From Flaviramulus sp. (lineage in GTDB: Bacteria; Bacteroidota; Bacteroidia; Flavobacteriales; Flavobacteriaceae), in the NCBI GenBank assembly GCA_030731745.1, contig JANQTJ010000028.1:1-64000 (forward strand): a DNA stretch of 64,000 nucleotides, written 5' to 3'. The notes under the pieces were generated by a model. It saw only the letters and a program-made list of their open reading frames with translations, did not search any database and had not been told where the DNA came from. The position numbers and the translations under genes were made by a program. Of this stretch, positions 42,740 to 52,474 are shown one piece after another. Position 1 is the first letter of the stretch. Each line of letters starts with the position of its first letter.

Positions 42740-42796
42740 TTTTCTTGTATAAACTTAAAATTTAATTTAAATTTGTATCAGAAACCTACTTATGTG

Positions 42797-42818
42797 GTTA
42801 GTCTTCCCCAAGTCTAAC
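42797..42818. promoter_or_regulatory. 22-nt hairpin of unknown role
   Basis: GTTAG (42797-42801) pairs with CTAAC (42814-42818), and CTT with AAG inside, around CCCC. No T-run on either side, so it is not an obvious terminator; possible operator or small RNA element upstream of the second sigma operon. Confidence 0.35.
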
Positions 42819-42824
42819 TGTGAA

Positions 42825-42861
42825 TAAAAAAAAGGATAGAAGCCCAAATCTCTATCCTTTT
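42825..42861 (-). terminator. Terminator of the ABC exporter gene
   Basis: 11-base arms (42830-42840 and 42851-42861) around a 10-base loop with a T-run on the minus strand, 22 bp after the ABC exporter stop. Confidence 0.85.
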
Positions 42862-42882
42862 TTATATTTGTAATAGTTTGTT

Positions 42883-44742
42883 TTACTCAAAACTTTGCAT
42901 ATCAACAAGTTTTTTATAAACACCGTTTTTAGCAATTAAATCTATGTGTTTACCTTGTTCTACAATTTCTCCTTTATTTAAAACTACAATTTCGTCTGCG
43001 TTTTGAATAGTAGATAATCTATGTGCAATTACAATAGAAGTTCTATTTTTCATCATGTTTTCAAGTGCTACTTGTACTAAGCGTTCACTTTCTGTATCTA
43101 ATGCAGAAGTTGCTTCATCTAAAACCATTATAGGAGGGTTTTTTAAAACGGCTCTGGCAATACTTAAACGTTGTTTTTGACCACCAGATAGTTTGTTTCC
43201 GGAATCACCAATATTGGTTTCTATACCATTTGGTAAATCTTTAACAAATTCCCATGCATTTGCAATCTTTAAAGCTTCAATAATAGCTTCATCAGTTGCA
43301 TTACAATCACCCAGTTTTAAGTTGTTTTTTATACTATCGTTAAATAAAATGGCATCTTGAGTTACGATACCTAATTGATTTCTTAAAGATGAAACAGTTA
43401 ATTCTCTAATGTCAATGTCATCAATTAGAATGGAACCTTCATTCACATCATAAAAACGAGTAATAAGATTAGCAATAGTAGATTTCCCACTACCAGATTG
43501 CCCTACTAAGGCTACTTTTTTTCCTTTCGGAATTGTTAGTGAAAAATCTTTTAAAATAAAATCATCTTGATATTTAAATGATATGTTATTAAATTTTATT
43601 TCTGAATCAAAGTTCGATTTAATAATTGCGTTTTCTTTGTCTTTAAGTGGATTAGGAGTATCAATAATTTCTTGAACTCTTTCAGCGGCTGCATTACCTT
43701 GTTTAATATTATAGAGTCCACGAGATATTGCTTTTGCAGGAGTTAAAATATAATAAGCCAAACCCATATAGACTAAAAAAGAACTTGCATCCAAACCACC
43801 AGAACTTCCTTCTTTTAATACTAGTTGACCACCATACCATAATAAAATAGCAATTACAAAAATACCAAGAACCTCACTAGCAGGTGACGCCAAGTTTTGA
43901 CGATTCATTAATTTATTTGAAAAATTATAAAAACGAGTAGATGATTCTTGAAACTTAGTATCAAATTTTTCTTCTGCATTAAAGCCTTTTATGATTCTTA
44001 ATCCAGTTAGTGTTTCTTCTAAAGTTGATAGAATAACACCCTGTTCTTGTTGTACACGATCAGATTTTCTTTTTAAACTTTTACCTATTCTAGAAATGAT
44101 TAAGCCAGTAATTGGTATAAAAACGAAAACAAAAAGTGTTAGACTTGGGCTTAAATAAACCATGGCTATTATTGTGAAAATAATAGTTAAAGGTTCTCTG
44201 ATAATAAGCTCCAAAACAGGAAGCATGGAGTATTGTAGCGTTGAAACATCGTTTGTAACCCTAGCCATAATATCGCCTTTCTTTTGCTCAGAAAAGTACG
44301 ACAGGGGTAACTCAACCGTTTTTCTATAAACCGCATTTCTGAGATCTCTAACAACACCATTTCTTAAAAAAACCATAAAATAGTTAGCTAGGTAACCAAA
44401 TAAATTTTTAAGTAAAAAAGCAACAACTATAAGTCCAACAACAAATACCAAAGCTTTAGACTTATCTCCTCCTGTAAATTCGTACATTTGGTAAGCGAGC
44501 ATATCTTTTAAAAAATCAGCTAATTTTAAAAAACCTTGATATTCAGGTTTTAAAGGAGTATTGTTTAATACTTCGTTTCCAAGTTTGTCAACATTTTTGA
44601 CAAAAATAACATCTAACATAGGTTTTAATGCTATCATGGATAAGGTACTAAATAAGGCAAACAATACATTAGATATAATATGCCCAATAGCATAACTTTT
44701 ATAAGGTCTTGCGTATTTTAAAATATTTACAAACTGATTCAT
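42883..44742 (-). CDS. MsbA-like ABC exporter (fused permease/ATPase)
   Basis: A 619-residue half-transporter with an N-terminal six-span exporter domain and a C-terminal ATPase: Walker A GQSGSGKST, signature LSGGQKQR, Walker B PIMVLDEATSALD and the H-loop IVIAHRLST. It would act as a homodimer exporting lipids or hydrophobic compounds; MsbA-like sequence but function not certain. It is downstream of the phosphohexomutase gene, same strand, with a palindrome between them. Confidence 0.92.
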   Translation of the reverse strand: MNQFVNILKYARPYKSYAIGHIISNVLFALFSTLSMIALKPMLDVIFVKNVDKLGNEVLNNTPLKPEYQGFLKLADFLKDMLAYQMYEFTGGDKSKALVFVVGLIVVAFLLKNLFGYLANYFMVFLRNGVVRDLRNAVYRKTVELPLSYFSEQKKGDIMARVTNDVSTLQYSMLPVLELIIREPLTIIFTIIAMVYLSPSLTLFVFVFIPITGLIISRIGKSLKRKSDRVQQEQGVILSTLEETLTGLRIIKGFNAEEKFDTKFQESSTRFYNFSNKLMNRQNLASPASEVLGIFVIAILLWYGGQLVLKEGSSGGLDASSFLVYMGLAYYILTPAKAISRGLYNIKQGNAAAERVQEIIDTPNPLKDKENAIIKSNFDSEIKFNNISFKYQDDFILKDFSLTIPKGKKVALVGQSGSGKSTIANLITRFYDVNEGSILIDDIDIRELTVSSLRNQLGIVTQDAILFNDSIKNNLKLGDCNATDEAIIEALKIANAWEFVKDLPNGIETNIGDSGNKLSGGQKQRLSIARAVLKNPPIMVLDEATSALDTESERLVQVALENMMKNRTSIVIAHRLSTIQNADEIVVLNKGEIVEQGKHIDLIAKNGVYKKLVDMQSFE

Positions 44743-44768
44743 TAAATAAGAATTGTCTATTTATAAAA

Positions 44769-44805
44769 CATGCTTTTATGGAATCCATAAAAGCATGCAA
44801 ATTTA
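44769..44805 (-). promoter_or_regulatory. Palindrome at the expected start of the ABC exporter transcript
   Basis: A perfect inverted repeat, arms 44769-44782 and 44784-44797 with a one-base centre, lies directly after a -7 box TAAATTTG (44805-44798 on the minus strand). Followed leftward by TTTTAT, it may be the phosphohexomutase terminator, an operator on the exporter promoter, or both. Confidence 0.55.
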
Positions 44806-44821
44806 CTAAAAGTTAATAGTA

Positions 44822-46552
44822 TTAAATAAGTTTCATATCTTTTAATATGGCATCTGCTTTGGCATCTAGTTGTATTTCAGTGTTTTTGAAATTTTCAACA
44901 GCATCTAAAGTGCTATTCACACTCACATAAAACTTTATTTTTGGCTCTGTACCACTTGGTCTTAAAGCTACTTGACTACCATCTTCTAAATAATATATAA
45001 TAACATTAGATTTTGGAATGTTTATATTAGTTTTTTTGCCAGTAATTAAATTGTTTGATACAGATAGATCATAATCTTCTATTTTAACAACCTTAGCCCC
45101 GTTTACTATTTTAAGTGGATTTTCTCGCGCATTCGTCATCATTTGTTTTATTTCTTGTGCGCCTTCAATACCTTTTTTTGTTAAAGAAACTAATTTTTCT
45201 TTAAAGCATCCATGTTCTACATATAGTTTAAGTAATTCCTTGTAAAAAGAACTTCCATTAGATTTTGCTATAGCTGCAATTTCGCACGCTAATAATGTTG
45301 ATGTTACAGCATCTTTATCTCTTACAAAATCGCCAACCATAAAACCAAAACTTTCTTCACCACCACCTATAAAATCAAGTTCTGGAAAATCTTTAATAAG
45401 TTTTGCAATCCATTTAAAACCTGTTAAAACTATTTTGTTATCTACTTTATATGAATCTGCCAATTTGTTAAGCATTGGAGTAGAAACTATAGTAGTAGCA
45501 ATAAATTCTTTACCTTTAATTTTACCTTTAGCTTTCCATTGTTTTAATAAGAAATCAGTCATCATTAACATGGTTTGATTTCCATTAAGTAATTGGAGCT
45601 CGTTTTGGTTATTACGAACAGCAACTCCTAATCTATCACAATCAGGATCCGTTCCAATTACGATATCCGCATTTACTTTTTCAGCAAGTTCTAGTGCCAT
45701 TTTTAATGCAGCAGGTTCTTCAGGGTTTGGAGAAGCTACAGTTGGAAAATCACCATTTGGCTCTTCTTGTTCTTTAACAATATGTACATTTTTAAAACCA
45801 GCACGTTTTAAAGTTTCAGGAACAGCTGTAATTGAGGTTCCGTGTAATGATGTAAAAACAATTTTTAAATCATCTTTTGCTGCTTGACTAGCACCAACGC
45901 TTCCATTTTTTACTGCGGCTTCAATAAAAACATCATCAACATCTTTCCCAATGTAATGAATTAAGCTATTATTTGCTTCAAATCTAATATCTGAATAATT
46001 TAAAACATTAATCATATTAATTATTTCTCCATCTTGAGGTGGTACTAATTGTCCACCATCTTGCCAGTATACTTTATATCCATTGTATTCTGGTGGGTTA
46101 TGAGAAGCTGTTAAAACAATACCACAATGACAGTTTAAATGTTTAACTGCGAATGATAATTCTGGAGTTGGTCTTAAATCTTCAAATAAATATACTTCAA
46201 TACCATTAGCAGAAAATACATCAGCAACTACTTTTGCAAGCGATTTACTGTTGTGTCTGCAATCGTATGCAATTACAGCTCTTGGTGTTTGATTTGGGAA
46301 TTGTTTATGTAAATATTGGCTTAAGCCTTGGGTGCTTTTACCTAGCGTATATTTATTAATACGATTAGTACCTACTCCCATAACGCCACGCATGCCTCCA
46401 GTTCCAAACTCTAAGTCTTTATAAAAGCTTTCTTGAATATCAGTTGGATTATTAGCAATGCTATTTTTAATTTTTTCTTGAGTATCGTTGTCAAAAACAG
46501 GCGTCAACCATGTGTTAATCCTATCTAAAATTTTTGGTTCGATGTGTATCAT
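44822..46552 (-). CDS. Phosphoglucomutase/phosphomannomutase
   Basis: A 576-residue alpha-D-phosphohexomutase. Phosphoserine loop [11 protein letters not shown], metal loop DPDCDRLG, sugar-binding GGGEESFG and phosphate-binding loop RPSGTEPK are all present. It interconverts hexose 1- and 6-phosphates. Size matches PgcA-like phosphoglucomutase/phosphopentomutase of Bacteroidota. Confidence 0.95.
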   Translation of the reverse strand: MIHIEPKILDRINTWLTPVFDNDTQEKIKNSIANNPTDIQESFYKDLEFGTGGMRGVMGVGTNRINKYTLGKSTQGLSQYLHKQFPNQTPRAVIAYDCRHNSKSLAKVVADVFSANGIEVYLFEDLRPTPELSFAVKHLNCHCGIVLTASHNPPEYNGYKVYWQDGGQLVPPQDGEIINMINVLNYSDIRFEANNSLIHYIGKDVDDVFIEAAVKNGSVGASQAAKDDLKIVFTSLHGTSITAVPETLKRAGFKNVHIVKEQEEPNGDFPTVASPNPEEPAALKMALELAEKVNADIVIGTDPDCDRLGVAVRNNQNELQLLNGNQTMLMMTDFLLKQWKAKGKIKGKEFIATTIVSTPMLNKLADSYKVDNKIVLTGFKWIAKLIKDFPELDFIGGGEESFGFMVGDFVRDKDAVTSTLLACEIAAIAKSNGSSFYKELLKLYVEHGCFKEKLVSLTKKGIEGAQEIKQMMTNARENPLKIVNGAKVVKIEDYDLSVSNNLITGKKTNINIPKSNVIIYYLEDGSQVALRPSGTEPKIKFYVSVNSTLDAVENFKNTEIQLDAKADAILKDMKLI

Positions 46553-46638
46553 AGTGCTTTAAAATATTAACCAAAAGTAAACAATTGCATTAAAACAGCT
46601 TTTAAAATTGCCATCATTTTGGATGAAATGGCGTTATT

Positions 46639-47589
46639 TTAGTTTAAATTGATTTCATCCTTAACTAAATAGCGTTTTTTATCTGTTCGGTTTCTTAAAA
46701 TTATTTCCCCAAGGAATCCAGCAACAAAAAATTGCGTACCAATAATCATTGTTGATAGTGCTATAAAGAATTGTGGACGCTGGGTTATTAACCTACCTGT
46801 TGGGTTTAAAAATAATTTATCAATACCTAAATATAAAGAAAAACCAAATCCAATAGCAAACATAATAACGCCTAAAGCACCAAATAAATGCATAGGGCGT
46901 TTACCAAAACGTGATAAAAACCAAATTGTGATTAAATCTAGAAAACCATGAACAAAACGGTTCATGCCAAATTTAGTTTCACCGTATTTTCTTGCTTGAT
47001 GCAATACAACCTTTTCACCAATTTTAGTAAAACCGGCATTTTTAGAGAGAAGTGGGATGTATCGATGCATTTCCCCATTGACATCAATATTTTTTACAAC
47101 ATTAATGTGGTATGCTTTAAGCCCACAGTTAAAATCATGTAATTTTACACCAGATGTTTTTCTTGCAGCCCAATTAAAAAGTTTAGAAGGTAGATTTTTT
47201 GAAATAATAGAATCATAACGTTTCTTTTTCCAACCAGACACCAAATCGAATCCATCATTTACAATCATATTATAAAGTTCTGGAATCTCATCAGGATTAT
47301 CTTGTAAATCTGCATCCATTGTTATTATAACATTGCCTTTGGCTTTTTCAAAACCTGCATGAAGAGCTTGCGATTTACCATAATTTTTTAAAAAACGAAT
47401 GCCTTTAACTTGGTCATTTTTTTTAGAAAGTTGTTTGATGGTTTGCCAAGAATTGTCGGTACTACCATCGTCAATAAAGATAATTTCATATGAAAAGTGA
47501 TTGGATTGCATAACTTTTGCAATCCAATCATGTAATTCCGTTAAAGAATCTTGTTCGTTAAGTAGTGGTATGACTACTGATATATTCAT
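46639..47589 (-). CDS. GT2 glycosyltransferase, DPM1/GtrB-like with two membrane spans
   Basis: A 316-residue GT-A fold enzyme: DDGSTDNSW near the nucleotide site, DADLQDNP (DxD-type metal site), GLKAYHIN and MHRYIPLL, then two C-terminal membrane spans (about 235-260 and 270-295). It probably transfers a sugar from a nucleotide donor to a polyprenyl phosphate on the cytoplasmic face. It is on the same strand as the DUF4199 gene upstream. Confidence 0.93.
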   Translation of the reverse strand: MNISVVIPLLNEQDSLTELHDWIAKVMQSNHFSYEIIFIDDGSTDNSWQTIKQLSKKNDQVKGIRFLKNYGKSQALHAGFEKAKGNVIITMDADLQDNPDEIPELYNMIVNDGFDLVSGWKKKRYDSIISKNLPSKLFNWAARKTSGVKLHDFNCGLKAYHINVVKNIDVNGEMHRYIPLLSKNAGFTKIGEKVVLHQARKYGETKFGMNRFVHGFLDLITIWFLSRFGKRPMHLFGALGVIMFAIGFGFSLYLGIDKLFLNPTGRLITQRPQFFIALSTMIIGTQFFVAGFLGEIILRNRTDKKRYLVKDEINLN

Positions 47590-47629
47590 TTAAATATTTT
47601 CAAAATATAATATTTCAAAAATACTAAAT

Positions 47630-48160
47630 TTATGCTTCGTCTGGGTTATTTTTTTTAATAACCAATGCTGCAATAAGACCTACAATGATATAACCAATAA
47701 GTTGAAAAGCTAATGATTTTAGTACCTGTCCAATAGCAAACATGTTTTCTTGCGCTTCAAATTCTTCTAATGCTTTAGCTATAGCCTCTTCGGGTGCACC
47801 AAAATTTTGCATCATTTCAGCTTGACTATCTATAATTTTCTCCTTTAGGGTAACAGCAGCTTCTGGATCCACAAAGTTGTAAATTACGATAGTTACAAAA
47901 GTGCTTACAACTAAACCTAAAGCTACAGTAATAAAAAATGAAGTAAAAGCTAGTTTAAAGCTTATGAATCCACCTTGTAAAGCTTTAGATTTCATTGCTG
48001 ACACAATTCCAAAAACAATAATTAGTATTAACATACTAATACCAAACCACCATTTTGTTAATAAATCTAGATTAACATATCCGATAACACCTAGTAATGC
48101 TAAAATAACACCTAAATACAAGCCCCAATTTGTAGCTAACGATTTCATTGATTTTTCCAT
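47630..48160 (-). CDS. DUF4199 membrane protein
   Basis: A 176-residue protein with four hydrophobic spans and the DUF4199 pattern (GFISFKLAFTSFFITVALG, then a loop and a long helix with EEAIAKALEEFEAQ). No known function. It lies 40 bp upstream of the GT2 gene, an order common in Bacteroidota. Confidence 0.85.
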   Translation of the reverse strand: MEKSMKSLATNWGLYLGVILALLGVIGYVNLDLLTKWWFGISMLILIIVFGIVSAMKSKALQGGFISFKLAFTSFFITVALGLVVSTFVTIVIYNFVDPEAAVTLKEKIIDSQAEMMQNFGAPEEAIAKALEEFEAQENMFAIGQVLKSLAFQLIGYIIVGLIAALVIKKNNPDEA

Positions 48161-48252
48161 AATATTCTATATAATTTGATTAGTTTTATTGTTAGTAAAT
48201 AAAGATAGTAAAACGTTACAAATATTTACAAAAATAAAAATTAATAAAACTA

Positions 48253-48282
48253 TTGTGAGTTTCTAAAAAATAAGTAAATTTG
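48253..48282 (+). promoter_or_regulatory. Housekeeping promoter of the L31 gene
   Basis: TTG (48253-48255), 19 bases, TAAATTTG (48275-48282), an exact Bacteroidota sigma-A pattern, 36 bp before the ATG. Confidence 0.8.
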
Positions 48283-48318
48283 CACTTCTAAAATTGAAAA
48301 GAATTAAAGCATTTAGCG

Positions 48319-48570
48319 ATGAGAAAAGGTATACATCCAGAAAATTATAGAATAGTAGCTTTTAAAGATATGTCTAATGAAGATGTGTTTTTAACAAAAT
48401 CTACTGCAGTTACTAACGAAACTCTTGAAGTAGATGGTGTTGAGTATCCATTAATTAAAATGGAGATTTCAAGAACATCTCATCCATACTACACAGGTAA
48501 ATCTAAATTAGTAGATACTGCTGGTCGTATTGATAAATTCAAAAATAAATATTTCAAATTTAAAAAATAA
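48319..48570 (+). CDS. rpmE2: 50S ribosomal protein L31, type B
   Basis: An 83-residue L31 of the type B group, beginning MRKGIHPENYRIVAFKD, with the SRTSHPYYTGKSKL core. There is no cysteine, so it lacks the zinc ribbon of type A L31. It has its own promoter and terminator. Confidence 0.97.
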   Translation: MRKGIHPENYRIVAFKDMSNEDVFLTKSTAVTNETLEVDGVEYPLIKMEISRTSHPYYTGKSKLVDTAGRIDKFKNKYFKFKK

Positions 48571-48589
48571 TTTAGATATATATCATACT

Positions 48590-48623
48590 AAAAAGCCTTT
48601 CAATTTTGAAAGGCTTTTTTTAT
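48590..48623 (+). terminator. Terminator after L31 gene
   Basis: 14-base perfect arms (48590-48603 and 48606-48619) around two bases, then a T-run. Confidence 0.92.
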
Positions 48624-48717
48624 TATACTCAATTCATCTATTTTTGTTTAAATAATAAGCTTTAAGAAAATGTAAATTAATACTTTTAATTTTTTGGCTT
48701 TTAACCTTTAATCACAC

Positions 48718-49893
48718 ATGAATTATATACTTTTTGATGGACCATCTCGCAACAATTTATTGCCGTTTACATTTACAAGACCGGTTTCAGAAATTCGTGT
48801 AGGCATTTTAACCATAAGAGAAAAATGGGAAGTTTTTTTAGGTACTACAACAACTACGGTAACACAAGATTATTTGTCAGAAAAATATCCGATGGTTGAA
48901 ATGGATGATAATGTTATGATAAACGCATCTTTTTTACCAAATTTGGAGTTGGTTGAAATGGTTAAAGATTTAAAAGAAAATCAAGCCATTTTTAGAGAAG
49001 AAGATGTGATAGCTTTTTATACCAAAGAAACTCAAGAAGATATCGATTTCAAAAGTTTTGAAGCTATAGAGTTTGCAGACGAGATTATTAAAATTGAGAA
49101 TACATGGGATATTTTTTCCAAGAATGGAGAAGCCATTCAAGAAGATTTTAATTTAATAACAGCAAATAGAAAATCCCAGCCTATTCCATCAAGTAATAAT
49201 ATAATTGCTGCAGAAAATATTTTTATTGAAGAAGGCGCAAAGCTTGAATTTACTACGCTTAATGCTAGTAAGGGGCCCATTTACATAGGAAAAGATGCAG
49301 AAATAATGGAAGGTTCTATTATTCGTGGTCCTTTTGCTTTATGCGAGCATGCTACCGTGAAATTAGGAGCTAAAATTTATGGGCCAACCACTGTTGGACC
49401 TTACAGTAAAGTAGGAGGAGAGGTTAATAACTCTGTTATTTTTGCATATTCTAATAAAGGGCATGATGGCTTTTTAGGTAATTCTGTTTTAGGAGAATGG
49501 TGTAATTTAGGTGCAGATACTAATAATTCTAATCTAAAAAATAATTATGCCGAAGTTCGTTTATGGGATTACAATACCGAAGGTTTTGCTAAAACGGGTT
49601 TACAGTTTTGCGGACTTATGATGGGTGATCATAGTAAATGTGGTATCAATACCATGTTTAACACAGGCACAGTAGTTGGAGTTAGTGCTAATATCTTTGG
49701 TAGTGGCTTCCCAAGAAATTTTGTACCTAGTTTTAGTTGGGGTGGGCATGCTGGTTTTACTACTTTTTTAACAAATAAAGCTTTTGAAGTTGCTGAGGTT
49801 GTAATGAGTAGAAGAGGTATTGGATTAACGCAACAAGACAAGGATATTCTTGAACATATTTTTGATGAGACCAAAAAGTTTAGAAGAGATTAA
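48718..49893 (+). CDS. GlmU-like putative sugar nucleotidyltransferase
   Basis: A 391-residue protein with an N-terminal nucleotidyltransferase-like domain (NYILFDGPSRNNLLPFTFTRPVSEIR) and a C-terminal left-handed beta-helix (hexapeptide repeats from about residue 190). The canonical GlmU pyrophosphorylase loop LAAGxGxRM is not present, so the catalytic activity is uncertain; family members in Bacteroidota are called GlmU family. Its stop coincides with the boundary of gene debris. Confidence 0.85.
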   Translation: MNYILFDGPSRNNLLPFTFTRPVSEIRVGILTIREKWEVFLGTTTTTVTQDYLSEKYPMVEMDDNVMINASFLPNLELVEMVKDLKENQAIFREEDVIAFYTKETQEDIDFKSFEAIEFADEIIKIENTWDIFSKNGEAIQEDFNLITANRKSQPIPSSNNIIAAENIFIEEGAKLEFTTLNASKGPIYIGKDAEIMEGSIIRGPFALCEHATVKLGAKIYGPTTVGPYSKVGGEVNNSVIFAYSNKGHDGFLGNSVLGEWCNLGADTNNSNLKNNYAEVRLWDYNTEGFAKTGLQFCGLMMGDHSKCGINTMFNTGTVVGVSANIFGSGFPRNFVPSFSWGGHAGFTTFLTNKAFEVAEVVMSRRGIGLTQQDKDILEHIFDETKKFRRD

Positions 49894-49941
49894 ATCTCCA
49901 AATTAGTTTCAATAAAATTTATAAACTCATCTTTCCTACGG
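49890..49941 (-). pseudogene. Fragment of a gene 3' end, perhaps a LytTR-type regulator
   Basis: On the minus strand the sequence SSRRKDEFINFIETNLEI, then TAA (49892-49890), looks like the C-terminal end of a LytTR-domain response regulator. Nothing upstream continues it: beyond about 49942 the plus strand carries a different coding signal. Its stop overlaps the GlmU-like stop by two bases. Low-confidence family call. Confidence 0.35.
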
Positions 49942-50631
49942 CTAGAAATTACGGATGGAGAATTAACAACATCAATCAATGTAGAAATAACGCTTTTGGA
50001 TGTTCCTGGACCAGAAAATGGCTTGTTGGCTTATTACCCCTTTAATTCAAATATGTTTGATGGCTCTGGAAACAATCACAACGTTATGAATGTCTCTAGT
50101 ACTGGTCTAAATGTCGTTGCTAACAGGTTTGGAAAGTTAAATGCCGCTTTTCAATTTGACAATGGGTATATGTCCATACCTTCATTTGGAACCAATATTG
50201 ATAATTTTACTATTTGAGCTAGGGTATATCACGATTCTAATTTATCAAATTTAATGGGCGACCAAACTATTGTTGCTAAGGCAGGAACGGGTAGAGAGTA
50301 TGTTATGAAATTATTGAACAGAAAAGCCAGTGCGTATTTTTACAATCCAACATATTACCACGTAACCTCAGATAACGATTTACCCTCTAATACATGGTTT
50401 CATTACGCTTTAAAAGTCGAGAATACGGTTTGGAGCATTTATATTAATGGTGTTTTGGTAAAGTCTGTCTCGCAACCAGCCAATATAAATTGGGGTGCTA
50501 ATAATATAGTTATTGGTGCGTTAACGGCATCAGGAACCGAAAGATTCTTTGGTAAATTAGATGATTTACTTTTTTATGGAAGGGCTTTAACTAATAACGA
50601 GATTCTTGCTATTGCCAATAATTTATATTGA
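49942..50631 (+). pseudogene. 3' remnant of a cadherin-like/LamG surface protein
   Basis: The plus frame reads LEITDGELTTSINVEITLLDV (end of a cadherin or Ig-like domain), then a complete LamG/concanavalin-A-like lectin domain (ENGLLAYYPFNSNMFDGSGNN to KLDDLLFYGRALTNNEILA). It has no start or signal peptide, and an in-frame TGA at 50215-50217 stands where the domain has a conserved tryptophan (FTI-stop-ARVYHD). So it is the broken end of a large exported protein, probably carried in by recombination. Confidence 0.8.
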
Positions 50632-50633
50632 TA

Positions 50634-50729
50634 ATGGAAAAGTTTATAGATAAAAATAAGTTAGAACTGTTTTTGTTCTTTTTTTATTCCTTGCTACTAG
50701 CAGCTTTTTATATGCTGATTAATTTATAG
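50634..50729 (+). CDS. 31-residue single-span peptide
   Basis: ATG at 50634 to TAG at 50729: a charged start (MEKFIDKNKLELF) followed by one hydrophobic span. It begins 2 bp after the LamG remnant stop. Composition suits a small membrane protein; no other evidence. Confidence 0.3.
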   Translation: MEKFIDKNKLELFLFFFYSLLLAAFYMLINL

Positions 50730-50766
50730 CACGGTTTCTTAGGTTGATTAAAAATTGGAGAAGTTT

Positions 50767-52386
50767 TTATAGCTTCTTCACTTTTTTTAAATCCAACATA
50801 TTTATTGGATTGATGCCTAAACCTTTTACGTTTTTTTGAGTAAAACGTACCACTTCATCGTAGTATAATGGAACCATAATAGCATGATCCATAGCTAAAG
50901 AATCTATGGTTGTATATAAATGTTTTCTTTTTTCAATATCAGTAATAGAGAAGGCTTTGTTGTACAAGCTATCTACAATTTTGTTTTTAAAGTGGAAATA
51001 ATTCGAGCCATTTGGGGCAAAATTTTTACTGTAAAAAATCGATAAATAATTTTCGGCATCTAAATAATCTGCAATCCAAGAGCTTCTAAACATATCTACT
51101 TTTCCATTTGAACGAGCTGATCTTAATGTTGCTTCAGGCATGACATCAATATTAATTGTTAAACCAGTTTTTTCAAGTTCTCTCTGAATAAATTCGCAAA
51201 AACTCAAATAATTGCTGGTGGTAGTTAACGTGATTTCCGGATAAGAAATACCGCTTTCTTTTTTAAATTGTTCAACAAGTTCTTTTGCTTTATTTGGTTG
51301 ATAGGTAAAACCAATAGCTTCGTTATATCCAGCCAAACCTTCAGGGATAAAGCCGCCATTTGCAGGATTTCCAATACCATTTCTTAAATAAATCATCATT
51401 TTTTTTCTATCAAAACCATAATTAATAGCTTTTCTGATAAGTTCTGACTGTATTTCTTGTGTTTTTGAATCCAGATAAAACCCTAAATATTCTGTGTTTA
51501 AGTAAGGTCCTCTAATCATATTTATCGATTTTGAGTAGGATTCTCTAAGCGATCCTTTTGCAGTTAATAATTCATCTTTATAAGAGGAATCTAAACTGTT
51601 TAAAAAATCTAAATTTCCTTGAATAAATTGCAGAAACTCACTTTGCTTATCTGGCAAAAAAGTAATAGCAACTGCTTCTAAATAAGGTATTTGACTTCCG
51701 TTTTCATCAGTTTCAAAATAATTTTCATTTCTTCTAAAAACCATTTTTATGTTTTCTTCCCAACGTTTAAATTTAAAAGGTCCAGTTCCAATAGGGTGTG
51801 CTCTAAAATCTGTCCCATAATATTCAACAACTTCTTTAGGAACTACAGAGCAATATTTCATGGTAAGAAGCCCAATAAAAGCCGGAAAAGGTTGACTTAG
51901 TTCTATTTGGAAAGTGCTGTCGTTTACAGCCGAAAAGGCTTTAACTTTATTTAAAACCCAACTACCTGGCGCGGCTAATTTTTTGTCTCTTAAACGGTTT
52001 AAACTAAACTCAAAATCTTTAGCAGTAACGGTTCTTGTAGAATCTTTACCAAATAAAGGGTGTTTATGAAAATAAACATCTTTTCTTAATGAAAATTCAT
52101 AAAAAATTCCATCTTCAGATATGCTCCAATCTTTAGCTATACATGGTAAAATATTTAAATCGCTATCTAGTTGTACCAATCCATTAAACAATTGATTACA
52201 AACAGAATTATCTTGAAGGGTTCTGGAAAAAGCTGGATCTAAAGTGTTGATATTCGCATATTCATTGTAACGAAAAACTAAAAGGTCTTTGTTTTTATTG
52301 ATGTTATAATTACATGATAAGAATAAAAATAGAACACAACTAATTGATAAATAGCTAATTAATTGTTTTGAAATAGGTTTTATCAT
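50767..52386 (-). CDS. Peptide ABC transporter substrate-binding lipoprotein (SBP family 5)
   Basis: A 539-residue solute-binding lipoprotein (lipobox FLFLSC) of the oligopeptide/dipeptide/nickel family, with the signatures FRYNEYANINTLDPAF near the mature start, AKDFEFSLNRLRD and IGTGPFKFKRW. No permease or ATPase genes are adjacent, as is common for this family in Bacteroidota, where it may act alone in recycling of cell wall peptides. Confidence 0.92.
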   Translation of the reverse strand: MIKPISKQLISYLSISCVLFLFLSCNYNINKNKDLLVFRYNEYANINTLDPAFSRTLQDNSVCNQLFNGLVQLDSDLNILPCIAKDWSISEDGIFYEFSLRKDVYFHKHPLFGKDSTRTVTAKDFEFSLNRLRDKKLAAPGSWVLNKVKAFSAVNDSTFQIELSQPFPAFIGLLTMKYCSVVPKEVVEYYGTDFRAHPIGTGPFKFKRWEENIKMVFRRNENYFETDENGSQIPYLEAVAITFLPDKQSEFLQFIQGNLDFLNSLDSSYKDELLTAKGSLRESYSKSINMIRGPYLNTEYLGFYLDSKTQEIQSELIRKAINYGFDRKKMMIYLRNGIGNPANGGFIPEGLAGYNEAIGFTYQPNKAKELVEQFKKESGISYPEITLTTTSNYLSFCEFIQRELEKTGLTINIDVMPEATLRSARSNGKVDMFRSSWIADYLDAENYLSIFYSKNFAPNGSNYFHFKNKIVDSLYNKAFSITDIEKRKHLYTTIDSLAMDHAIMVPLYYDEVVRFTQKNVKGLGINPINMLDLKKVKKL

Positions 52387-52474
52387 CTAACTTATTAGTT
52401 GTAAATTTGCAATATTTTAATGGGTAAAGATAAATTTTATTAAATCTTGAAGCAAATTCAAGATTGCAATTATA

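Noticed and set aside
42797..42818. GTTAG/CTAAC hairpin as a transcription terminator.
   Set aside because: No T-run follows on either strand and a proper terminator for the exporter gene is already present next to it.
50215..50217. In-frame TGA in the LamG remnant as a selenocysteine codon.
   Set aside because: The position is occupied by Trp in the domain and the gene also lacks a start and signal peptide; a pseudogene explains both.
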